Source: Sipunculus nudus (Eukaryota > Annelida > Sipuncula > Golfingiida > Sipunculidae). From it: a stretch of 64,000 nucleotides of DNA. The stretch spans positions 51,116,750 through 51,180,749 of the forward strand of contig CM049318.1 of the NCBI GenBank assembly GCA_026874595.1, read 5' to 3'. The notes below the pieces were generated by a model. It saw only the letters and a list, made by a program, of their open reading frames with translations, was not told the DNA's origin and did no database searches. Made by a program: the position numbers and the translations under genes. Numbering within the stretch: position 1 is the stretch's first letter; each line of letters opens with the position of its first letter. Shown here one piece after another: positions 53,499 to 64,000 of this stretch.

Positions 53499-55000
53499 GC
53501 CCCGTTCCCACTATCACGAATTTGACGCCGAATCGCCACGATGTTGAATTCGTGGCGATTCGTGGCAAATCGGCCTGACGAGTGATAAAAATTCCTTTAC
53601 GACCACGATATTGTACGAAAGGAGTACGATGCCAGTACGATTGGCTACGACAGTGACACGAAGCCAGCGCGATATGACAGGACACTTTTAAGGATGTTCA
53701 CGGCTCCGTGACGACGTCTAAGATACTGGTACGATATTTCCACGATTGATCTGCGACTTGTGGACGATACTCCTACGATCATTCAATTTTGCTACGGATT
53801 GTTAGAAAGCTATATATGTGATATATAGCTATTGTAATGTCACAAAGAATACGATATGAATAAAAGGACACCATAACAACACTTTACTCAACTTCTCCAG
53901 ATATTTTAATTTGACAAAAGTTATCCCTTTTAAAACACTGATAATATATGTCTCAATTGATTTGGGTAATTAGACAATTACGACTTATTTATGTGGTGGC
54001 AAATACGACGTTAACTTCTTTAAGTCCAAGTAGACGACCGTCTTAATCGGATGTAAAATATCTGTATTCACAAAATATTGGTTAAAATATCTTATTGATT
54101 CAGCTCTCAATGTAATATAAGATTATGTTAATATCAATTTGTGTTAGGCTCAGTTTATTCTTTCATGGTAAAATAGGAAATTCATAATTTATTATATTGA
54201 CCATATGTTTAAGTATGACGAAACTGTATAATATATTCAGCTTCTTTAAACTGTTTTGGTTCAAATTTATTTTGTCAAACAATATCCACGATAAAAAAAA
54301 TTTCTTTAAAACAAATTAACGAAACTACATGGTTTATTCACTGCAAAAACTTCCTTGTTTGTTTACAAAGAAGTTACAAATTACAAAGGAAACGTAATTT
54401 GATTCAACTTCTTCAAATTATTTTAGTTCAAATTTAGTTGGAACCAATAACCACAATACAAATCTTCTTTAAAACCAATTTACAAATCTACACAGAGTTC
54501 TTACTTCTAAACCTTATTCCTCATTGGTTTGTGAGAAGTTAAAAATCACTAAGAAAATAAAATATCCGTCACATTATGATGTCAGTTCTTGACGATTTGT
54601 CACCAAATTCGTGGAAGTAGGAAGGGGCTTTATGAACGTGACTCTCTCTTGAGAGGTTCTTGTGGTAGTCGTATTGTAGTCGTGTTGAAGTAGTGTGGAT
54701 GTCATTGTCCTTCGCGAGCATTCGTGACATTGTTTTATATCACGAATTTACAAGAATTATGAAGACTCTCATACGACTTATCAAGAAACTGTTACGACTT
54801 AGCTACGACTTGTGACGACAAAGCTTAATTTTTGAACATTTCAAAAATAGCGCCACGAATTCTGAGTGCTCAAGACCTCGCTACGAACATTACCGAATGT
54901 TCAAGACATCATCTACGACACTCCCACGACGTCTCTACGAATTTTAATGATGTAAGTTCGTGGCGATTCGGCGTCAAATTCGTGAAAGTGGGAACGGGGC
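53499..55000. mobile_element. 1.5-kb inverted-repeat (foldback/MITE-type) element
   Basis: Ends are inverted and almost identical for about 43 bp: GCCCCGTTCCCACTATCACG, continuing AATTTGACGCCGAATCGCCA (53499-53541), and the complement at 54958-55000. Inside, both arms are rich in TACGA/CACGA words (complement on the right), while the middle (53820-54560) is AT-rich with subrepeats such as TTCAAATTTA. No transposase was found. Flanks TTAAT and TTTAG do not give a clear target duplication. Confidence 0.75.
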
Positions 55001-57360
55001 TTTAGTCAAAACCTGATGGTTTTCTGAAAATCATACTCAAAAGTTGAGTTTAATAAGCGTTTATTGGAGTGACAGACAGATATACGAATAGCACCCTAAT
55101 GCAGGGTCTAAAACATTTAGTGTCTTGTCAAAACACTTCATTATTAACAACTGAACCCACAGCCAGACCATGTGTGTAAATTCCACGCGGGTGTTGATAT
55201 TTTACATTTACAATATGTCAACATTCCTGTATAGCCCCGTATGACGCTATAACACATTATTTGTCTTAATTAATTTGGTAAATATTCCCGGAACATCAAA
55301 AATATTAAATCATCAGCCGTGCTTAAGAGCCAAGTTTGCCAAAACAGTTTTGCTTCTGGAAAATTTTGAAAACCCCATTTGTCCACTGGTATCTATTGCC
55401 ATTATCACAGTCAGCCCAATCCCTCCCTGTTATTCGGATCAATACTCGTTTTATGGATATATGGACTAACTTTACCTCTTTTATGGATGACAATCAAATA
55501 TAGAATACACTACCGAACTAAATGCGAGACGAACAAATCAATGTGTGAGTGCTTTTAAATCATTCATTGTTTTCTGCTTCAGTGTAATCGGAAAAGGGTT
55601 TCATTAAAACGTGAAAATATAATTTTACCACCAACAATTACACGTAATGTCAGCATCAGATCAAGGGTATGAATAAACGTTTAATCGTTGACTGGAACTT
55701 TCGTAAAAATATTTAAATTGTTCCTAAGATTACGTAAGTATATTTTAATACGTGGACCGTATGTTCACAATTAAGAGTTTCTATCAATTCGACAGTTTGA
55801 TGCTTATAGGCTGTAATATCTAATTGTTCAACAAGGTAGATTTTTTATGCTAACACAGCTAAGCAGATATATCTAACAGGTCATTTGTATTGAATGAAAT
55901 TTGTTTTTTTTTCCAATCTTTAAATCTTTAGTTTTACCATTATTTTATTTTTTATTTTATATTTTCCATCTTAAGCTGAATTAAGGTATAATAATGCAGA
56001 GTATTTTAACTTAAAATATGACTTCCTCATGCTTGAAATAGTTCATTTCCCCGTTTAATATTTAAACAATAATAGCCAATTATCTACACTACTCATGCAG
56101 GCCAGTTCTGTTACATATAACATCACTCATAGATCGCAGACATTTTATACTGATGTAGCGGTATATTCCGACATCTGACTAACAACATTCACGTTTTCCA
56201 TTGAGTGAGTTCCCCTGCTTGAACAATACACGTATTATACAGATAGACGGTGCTTGTATAGCCCTTGTGTAATAATTTTTAAATTGCACAAGATTTTATT
56301 TAGAAAACTATGTCCTTATGAAAAACGCTGAAACCTGTGTTATGAGACCACCTGTGGGAATTGCCAAAAGTGGTCTTAATTCACAGGTGGTCTTGTTAGA
56401 TAGGTCAGTTGTAATCAGTCTGAATGCTTTCGCTTCACCATAGAGCGGTCTTAAGAGACATGTAGTGCTACTAGATAGGTGCCACTGTACTTAGCCTCGA
56501 TTCAGACTGTTCAATAGCAAAAAAAAAAAAAACAACAGCATTTCTGAGGCTTGGCCACAGAGGAATTCAGTGACAAAGGTCAAGCGCCACCACCGTCAGT
56601 CATGATATAGATTTTAATATATTGAACAAGCAAAGTTGCTCAACTTTTTCCTAACAGCCATATCGTCAAGGTTCTAAGTAAACCTGGCCTCACAGGGGAA
56701 AAATCTGAACAATAGTACTTTTTCCTGAATATGTCGGTGATATGAACCTATTGGTGTCATGTACATTTTTCCGCTGTCCGCAGTTCATTGAGAGAGTTAT
56801 TGTTTTCCATGAGGTGCGTAGTCACAGACTTTCGATTACGCGTCAGCTTTCACTAACAGGTCTTAATGGCAGGGCCTCGGGGAAGTATAGCATGGAGTAC
56901 TAGTTGTTTGTTCAATGACAGGTGATATAGCAGACAAAAAAATCCGATTTCATTAAAAAAATCCTTTTCCATTATCAGGTGCAATGGTCTGGGAGGATAT
57001 TCTGTGTTTTCTGTCTATAATACCACCAGCGTTTGATCGTCTGAAATCGACTGTTCTCGCTATGAATATCGTCTGCTAAAAAGTGTTTTATTTCAGTTAT
57101 CTAAGTACAAATATCGAGAGAAGAAACTAATTTCAGCTGGAGCATTGATCAAACTGAGTTTGTACAATATCCGTGATCTGTGTGTGAAAAATTTATTGTA
57201 ACTAAGGGCAAATAGAAATGAAATCTATTGACTTATTCAATGAACGAGCAGGAAGAAATGATTTATTTTCACGCAAGGACGGCTTTAATGGTTAAACAGG
57301 TCTGTTTTATCTGAAATATTGGACAATCCAGTAGCATTTGTTTGATTTTTATGAATGAAA
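55001..57360. other. Stretch without a supported gene
   Basis: AT-rich. Contains a decayed repeat with paired CACCTGTGGGAATTGCC and TTCACAGGTGGTCTTG motifs (56345-56400) and one 64-codon frame (55275-55469) without support. Confidence 0.45.
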
Positions 57361-57502
57361 CTATCAGGAGCGTTGCCAGGATTTACGGAGAGGGGGAAGG
57401 GGGGTGGGTGAGTGGGTGGGGGGGGGGGGGTGCCGGAGTTGGGGGAGGGGGGCGAATAGTGCAGAATGCAGATACACCTGCTGTGCACATGTTACCCTTG
57501 CA

Positions 57503-57506
<4 letters not shown>

Positions 57507-57570
<64 letters not shown>
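57507..57570. repeat. (TA)n microsatellite
   Basis: About 64 bp of TA. It explains three plus frames of Tyr-Ile repeats. Confidence 0.95.
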
Positions 57571-57572
<2 letters not shown>

Positions 57573-57750
57573 CAGGGTTGGGTCCTATTACAGGAGTTCT
57601 GTTACTATAACTTTACTTCCTAATGCTTCTAATACTATTACTATTATTATTACAACATTTTTTATCTATTACTATTACTATTACTATTAGTATTACTATA
57701 CTTGGCTTCTATTGCTATTACTGTTACTATTACTTTACTTTCAAAAAGTG
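57571..57750 (+). repeat. hAT-like end followed by (TTACTA)n-type repeat
   Basis: CCCAGGGTTGGGTCCTATTA looks like a CAGGGTTGG-type hAT terminus. It runs into an irregular TTACTA/ATTACT array to about 57750. A second ATTACT field (59360-59470) followed by a TA array ends the next 1.7 kb, so the interval has roughly mirrored borders. Confidence 0.4.
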
Positions 57751-59357
57751 ATCTTAGCATATTCTGACCTTGCCCTCTACATTACCCCCACCTCATTCCC
57801 TGTGGCTGGAACCTTAACGTGTTCATATATCTAAATTGTAATTCTTGTTATTGTTGTCCTTCATTAAAAATGAAAATTAAATAGATTTAAATCCTTTAGT
57901 ATAAATGAGGTTTTGTCGCTATTAATAAGCACAATTTGGGTAAGTTCAGCATTTTTTAAAGAACGTTCACTAACAGTACAACATATATCCAGTTCATATT
58001 GACCATAGTGAAAGACCGTGTCACACGTTTCACACAATGTTAAATAGAAATTTAAATAAAAAAAAACTTCATGTTAAGTACGGTTGAAAAAGAAAAAGGG
58101 TAAGGTTTAAATAATTCTGAAACACAAAAAAAAAATTAAACAAAGGTTTAATATACATTGTAATCAAGTATGATCAGTTCCAGCTAAACACAACATAAAT
58201 CAAGTAATAAAAACCTATATCTGTATGCTTAGTATAGTTTAATTATAGATTATACAATGTGCATATAGTCCTTGCTTGTATCATTCATATTCAACCTGTT
58301 CATTTTCAACAAGACCCGAAGTTGTGTGTCCATACCACAAATATATTAAATCATTTTTTATTAGTCCATTTTAATTTAGGCTGTTGCTATATTTAATTTT
58401 AATTGTAGACTTTCTTCAACTTTCAGAATACGCAGTAGACCCTGAGATCTGCAAATTTACCAATGAATTTTCATCAAATGTGACAGAAGAACTTCTTGAT
58501 TTTAAATTGACCATGACCTAAAGAAGTTTATAGCATGTGTAGGCCTATTCACAGATTAATGTTTAAACTAAAAACCTATATAAATATATATTCATTGTTG
58601 ATAAGTTTGAAATAAAGTCCATATATAATTTTTCATGACAATATAATAAGGCTCCCTCCCCATGTTAAGAAATTATTGAAAAGTTATTAATATAATGGGC
58701 TTTATTAATAAATTTCTATTTGCATGTACCATGTATCTTTAATGTGTATCCTAAAACTGCCTAGAGTATTACTCATAATGCTGATGTTTGTATGTACTTC
58801 TTGCCTGACTTAGTCCGGACCTTTAGTTCTGGGGCGATGTGGTTGTGTCCGGAGATCTAGAGACTTCGTTTAATTTATCTTGAACAGGTGTTTATTACAC
58901 ATGATAAACATTAGATTTTCAAAAAACACTGGATTTGTCCAAGCTGTAGTACCTAGACATGGTAAGTACAAACAGGGCCAGATTCGAATTCTCTCTCTGT
59001 GGCACCACTAACTTTAACTCATCAGAGGTTATGACAATTAGACTGTCTACTCAATCATCAGCAGTTCTGTCTAGCCTCAGCTGACAGTATCATGTCCCAC
59101 ATAATGTTTAAGCTGGCCAAGGACTACTGCAATGTTTACTGACCATGCCTGATTAATGAATCTGCAAACAAACCCAGGGTTGATCTAATTGGTTATCATC
59201 TCAAGCCTGAACCTGATGCCCTGTGCCAACCTGGACCATGACAGCATCTTGCATGAACTAATCACAAAACAACTCCTCTCTTAGTATAGTCACACAAATG
59301 CTCCACCCCTAAACCTGTCCTATTCAAGGGTTGTAATAGCTATAATACTTGGGGTTC

Positions 59358-59481
59358 TTTTACTATTACTATTACTATTACAGGTTAAAATTTCTTGTAT
59401 ATTACTATTACTATTACTTTGAAAACATGTAATTTTCTCTTACTATTACTATTACTATTACATATTACTATTATCCAATTC

Positions 59482-59513
<32 letters not shown>
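59358..59513. repeat. (TTACTA)n field and (TA)n array
   Basis: Three blocks of TTACTA repeats (59358-59382, 59400-59417, 59439-59472) and then TA at 59485-59513. Confidence 0.85.
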
Positions 59514-59516
<3 letters not shown>

Positions 59517-59519
59517 TTT

Positions 59520-61190
59520 GAATCTAAGGTAACTATATATTCTGTTGAGAATCAGCCTAGAACTTCTGTAACATATTTAATACTCGAAACACTTGTCATA
59601 ACAATGAAAGAAATTCAGTATTGATGTAAAATAATTTAAGTTACAACATTCAACATATTTATCATTTGTTTAGGATACGTGACTTTTTCTCTGAAATAAC
59701 GTAAACATGACTGATCTGTTTCATTTTCTTAAAATCACTTTCACACTATAATTTTCAAAGCAGACAGTTAGTGTCCAGAAAGTTTATCCGCAATATTACA
59801 TGCAAAATCAGATGGGGCGGGGGGGGGGGGGGGGCGCCCTGCGGCTACCCCGGAATACGCCACTGAGGCGTTCTTGCATGTACCATGTCTTTCCATGGGC
59901 ATTTTATTTTTGTGTCACATTTGAGTTCATTTTTTTCAGTATTATTACTGTTCGGGTCTTATACAAATTTTATCTTCGTCACAATCTTTTATATTTATCT
60001 GATTGAAGCCAAGATTTCGCTTAGTGCAGGTTTTACCAAAATGTTACCAATCAATATATTTTTCAATATAGAAATATATTTTGACAATTAGCATTTAAAA
60101 TGATAAATATTAGCAATAGATACCTTCAAAATGGGAGAACAGAGGTTCTGTATTTAAATGTCTGCATTCTACTTTAACCTCCCCAGCTATTTCTTTTAAA
60201 GGCGTCTATTCCCATACCTGACGTCTATAAACTAAAGATAATCCCTTGAACATTTAAAAAATGAAACGCCGAGGAGCAAACACCACATATAGTTTGTTCG
60301 TTTTGTTTTTATATCCTCAACAATTGTACAACAATTCTGGGCTGACCAAAATAATCCAAATACATTCAACAAGGACATCTGTCGGTAAGACAGGCGAACC
60401 AGAGTTTTCCAATGGCCATTTTGCATTAGTGACCTTTCAACTTACGCATATATGCAACCAACCACCTAACTATACATGTTTTTTTTGGTTTTGTCAACAT
60501 TGCTTAAACATCCATCACAGACGCGTTGTATTAACTTTTTAGGAACTAACTTGAGTTGTTTATTAATGAGTATGCAGAGTAATCATGAAAGCACATAAAA
60601 TATGTAGATCAGGTAGATGAATAGCTACCTTTAAATTATCCTTATGCATCTCATCTAAGTTTTACGTGTCCATTACGGAATTTGCCTGTGCTTCAGTAAA
60701 ATAATCAAGCTCTTACCACCATCTGCAGTGTCAATATAATTTTTCTAACTTTCAGTTTAAATCAACAGTTCGGGCCACTCTTACTTAAGCCACCATTGAT
60801 TTCACCCAACATTGTGAAAAACGGAAATCACAATGAAATGTGATACATACGCCACTAGGGGGCGTGACGTGTACTCATTTCCTTGGCATTACCAAGCTAC
60901 GCAAACAGACATATTGTTCCCTAAAACATCCACAAGCAGAGCTAGGGCCCGCCTGGATACCAAATATTTTTGCTTGAAAATTTCTTCACTATCAATTATT
61001 TTTGTTTAATTCAATATAGATGGTGTGCGTGTTTTCTTTATATTGATCGAACTCTCGGCGCGTCAAACTAAATATTTGTACATCTTCCAGCGTGCAAACA
61101 AATCACTAGCGATAGGGAAAAAGTTGGATTTTTTATGTAAACATCAACAAAGGGTGTGCGAAACGAACAAGGTATCGTGAGACAATACGT
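59520..61190. other. Stretch without a supported gene
   Basis: Holds a poly-G tract (59818-59834) with a GGCGCCC junction and frames on both strands at 60232-60542, none with splice or family support. Confidence 0.4.
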
Positions 61191-61211
61191 GGCGTGGACT
61201 TACCAACTTAC

Positions 61212-61342
61212 CATTAGAAGCCCCTGCATACGTCTGATTAACACATTTACCAGTTCCTGATGCGGGTCCTGTAACTATGGCCTTACGTCTGACTAATTCA
61301 TTATCTAGGCTAATCGTTCTTGTGACATTTAAAATTTTAAAA
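61212..61342 (-). CDS. Candidate minus-strand exon, unrecognised
   Basis: The minus strand reads NVTRTISLDNELVRRKAIVT, then GPASGTGKCVNQTYAGASN, and meets GTAAGT (complement of 61206-61211), with a second GTAAGT 8 bases on. The frame is open for about 70 codons through both sites. The proposed acceptor (complement of 61343-61344) has a poor pyrimidine tract. No protein family was recognised. With the minus frame at 62409-62750 it could belong to one minus-strand gene. Confidence 0.3.
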
Positions 61343-62408
61343 CTAAATCGTGTTTTTTTTTTTTCTTAGGATTTTAACTATACAGTCTAAATACTGACTA
61401 TGTAAAGATCTGGGCTGAATTCCTTGTGAGAGATATGAGACTTGTCTTAAACGGAATTGTTGGGAGGATGTTGGGAGAGCACCTTACATTAAGACTTCGA
61501 CTATAAACTCATGTTCGCATTGATCTTTACATTCTGGCGAAACAGTACTTTTCAGTTCCGTGCCAAAGGTAAAGTAGTACAGAGAACTTCGTTACATTTA
61601 CTTTTATTTTCTCGGGTCAACTCCTCATTAATCACAAATACATTATTGGTAAGAACTATATTTTCTTTGGTCATATTTGGCATAAATCGACAAAAAGTAA
61701 TTAATCTATATTTGTACGCTCCCAAGGCAGCGGAAATCTTGCGCTTCTAAAGAAGCAACTGACGATATTAGGTAAAGCGCTGTGTAAAGAGCGTACTAGA
61801 TTTGCTACACTATTATTACAGCCAGCTTTTCACCTGCCTTATGTGTAGAGTTTATGTGATTTCTGGGTAAGTCTGCATACACACTATTGAACTGTTAGGT
61901 ATTTCCTACAAAGAAAGGTTCTTATAATGTCCCTGTGACGGATGTATATGAGGTTGTTTTATCTACAACTGTTATCAAAAACGTTACATGTGCCCATGTT
62001 GACAAACAAAAAAAAACATGAAACTCATGGTGGTTGGTTGCATATGTGCGGAGGCCGAAATGTCGCTTGTTAATAATCGTGCTTTGCAAAACTGACTTGC
62101 CTTCAGATGGCCTTGTTTAATGTGTTCGGATTATTTTGGCATGTCCATCTCTCTTTATAAACACGTGGGTAAAAAAAAAATGAACCGCCTGTGTACGGTA
62201 GGATCAGTCTTTTCTGACTTATTTTTATTAAATGTTCACGATAAAATGTGTAGTTAATAAACGTCCGATATTGGAATAGGCACCTTTAATCATAATTGTC
62301 ATTAAGATTCGAAATTTCAACCTGGATTGACATTCTTAGTCACAAACAGCTCCACCTGCATGTTTTACGACCTGATATTTGCATATTTCTATGGCACAAA
62401 GGTTCTTG

Positions 62409-62750
62409 CTAGCTGGCGATCCTTCTCATTTGCATATTGGTATAACAAGTTTTAGAGATAACCGATGTCTTTGCTACGATGAGGGCAATAGCGATCCACA
62501 GAGTACGTAATGAATAAATGACCCACTCTAGTTTAGCGAGCGAAATTCTGGGAATAACCTCAAATGTATACGTCACCTGCAAACTCTCAGTTCCGCCAAA
62601 CGGAAGCAAGAAGCATTGCCCACGCGTACGATTTACTTGCATTATGTCATCACCACCGATTTTCAAGATTACTTCCAATGATGATATATTCGTAATCGGG
62701 AAGTTTCGTATGATTAAATGATTGTACATGTACCTGTCGTATTTACACAT
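62409..62750 (-). CDS. Minus-strand reading frame, 113 codons, unrecognised
   Basis: ATG at 62750, stop at 62409. Ordinary amino-acid balance with segments SSLEVILKIGGDDIMQVN, RGQCFLLPFGGTESLQVTY and a hydrophobic stretch WVIYSLRTLWIAIALIVA that could span a membrane near the C-terminus. It contains a possible donor (CAG then GTGACG) after ESLQ. One of the longest frames in the window not built of simple repeats. Function unknown. A chance frame cannot be excluded. Confidence 0.35.
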   Translation of the reverse strand: MCKYDRYMYNHLIIRNFPITNISSLEVILKIGGDDIMQVNRTRGQCFLLPFGGTESLQVTYTFEVIPRISLAKLEWVIYSLRTLWIAIALIVAKTSVISKTCYTNMQMRRIAS

Positions 62751-63320
62751 GCAAATTATTATTTTTAACTCGTCTTGATGATATTACTGACAGTGTAGGA
62801 CAGAGGCTATGGGTAAAAGGGAAATTTCAAGAGAATAAGTAGTCTCCATCAAACTACAGCCGCATTTGAGTAGTCGTGTATTTTCAAAGCTAGAAAACCC
62901 GAAAACAGACTTATGTAAATGGTTATAAAGAAAACATTTTATCACCTATTGGGATAGAAAATCCGGTTGCTTTTCTTAATGGGACAGTGGTGTCCACTGA
63001 ACCAATCCTCCCATGCTCTTTTGAAAAAAAACTGGGTGAAATAAAAATCAAGTAATTTCGTTGATTAAGAATAGCAAACAATGATTTGAACCAGTGTCAC
63101 CTATTGGCGACCACTGACAATGCGAGTTCAGGTTTTGTGCGTCGATTAGAAAGAACGGATTAAGTCTTAATTACACTTGGTGAGTAAAAACCAAATATTT
63201 CAATAAAAATAATATTTAACTGTGTTCCCTGACACACCCCTCAAGACTGACTCTTTGAGTCGGACGTAGAGGCCGCATGCTCTTTGAAAAGATATTTCAA
63301 TATTTACTCTTTTTTTGCAG

Positions 63321-63366
63321 ATGTTTGTGGTTCTTGGTTCACTGTCCAGAATAACGCTACAGTCAG
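63321..63366 (+). CDS. Candidate short exon, unrecognised
   Basis: A clean acceptor CTTTTTTTGCAG ends at 63320 and donor GTAAGC begins at 63367. The 46-bp interval reads MFVVLGSLSRITLQS in the frame that starts with its first base and ends in phase 1. It could be a first coding exon after a 5' UTR intron, or an internal exon. No neighbour could be linked in the window. Confidence 0.3.
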
Positions 63367-63430
63367 GTAAGCCCAAGCCTTTATTTGTTAATAAAATTTT
63401 TCGAACCTCACAAAGTTAATTAAATTAGAT

Positions 63431-63437
63431 TATATAT

Positions 63438-63478
<41 letters not shown>
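63431..63478. repeat. (TA)n microsatellite
   Basis: TA array with one AAATA interruption, about 65 bp after the candidate short exon. Confidence 0.95.
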
Positions 63479-63479
63479 A

Positions 63480-64000
63480 TGTATCGTATATAGTTAGTTT
63501 TCTACTTCATGCACGCCTGAACTGTTTCTTGAGTACAGCTTTTTTTGCATGTTTCGATAAAAAGTCATATGATCAGGGAAAAGCATGAAAATAACAGGGT
63601 TTTTTTGCTAAAAAGGTAAAAGCACTACATAAAAAAGGAACCCGTATCAGTTTTGTATTATTTTATCTTCTTGAAAGATGAAAATCAAAATAAAGATGTT
63701 TGATGAGGGGGTTAAAATTGACGCGGGCGGTGCCGGAGAACCATCCCTTTTAATTTTTGGTGGGGCCTAATAGTTTGGCTAGCTTCTGTTAAATGGCTAG
63801 CTCAAAGCTTGTTTAAAATGATTGTAGGGGTTTCACTGGATTCAGGCCAGAATTGTGTGAAAAGAATATAAAAGATGTGCAAGAATATCCGAATTTAATT
63901 TTTATATTTATAAGTCCACTTCGGACACAATTGAAATCATTCTCAACAGTTAAAGTGCAAAAACGGCATTTTCTAGCCGTGGCCAAGGAGGTTATGCATG
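63480..64000. other. Window end, nothing recognised
   Basis: AT-rich sequence with no open frame of note. A GTGCCGGAGAACC patch near 63730 is not assigned. Confidence 0.4.

Noticed and set aside
61821-61865. Possible 45-bp exon between TATTACAG and GTAAGT
   Set aside because: Splice sites look good, but joining it to 63321 puts a stop in the next exon, and no other partner was found.

Overview
This is a eukaryotic, animal-type window: AT-rich, gene-poor and intron-bearing, with no bacterial operons. It is crowded with (TA)n microsatellites, poly-G/poly-C runs, minisatellites and transposon remnants. The transposon types (solo LTRs, a Penelope-like element, hAT-like and foldback MITEs, a tRNA-derived SINE) suggest a marine invertebrate, perhaps a mollusc. 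The species cannot be fixed from sequence alone.

The one gene I can rebuild completely lies on the plus strand from 14238 to 23830. It has five exons (14238-14368, 17882-17968, 21700-21904, 22608-22697, 23558-23830), all with GT-AG introns and matching phases. They join to 786 nt and encode a 261-residue multi-pass membrane protein of the TLC-domain family, closest to TLCD3A/TLCD3B (FAM57A/B), which is linked to ceramide and sphingolipid metabolism. Most single open frames in the window are noise or microsatellite translation.

The gene is one member of a tandem family. The window opens (1-20) inside the last codons of an upstream paralogue, and about 1.5 kb of 3' flank (1-1520) is repeated after the second gene (23811-25255). 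A third, divergent piece of TLC C-terminal exon sits at 8188-8352.

Layout. 1-5100: paralogue tail, duplicated flank, an unusual interleaved inverted-repeat block (1530-2945) and one arm of a 1-kb inverted duplication (4135-5090; partner 27010-28020). 5100-9700: low complexity, a decayed Penelope-like element (6790-7365) and the TLC fragment. 9800-10790: a heat-shock-type promoter (heat-shock elements plus TATA box) with a solo LTR inserted just after the TATA box. 13380-23870: DR1-like sites, TATA box and the TLCD3 gene; intron 1 carries a solo LTR holding a nested 0.95-kb hAT-like MITE, and introns 2-4 carry further repeats. 23870-64000: mostly repeats (about ten copies of one interspersed family, a third solo LTR, a SINE, a higher-order minisatellite, a 1.5-kb foldback element). 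A few orphan exon candidates also occur here (39770-39845, 40127-40185, 44412-44546, 45466-45977, 52646-52837, 61212-61342 minus, 62409-62750 minus, 63321-63366), which I could not assign to families.
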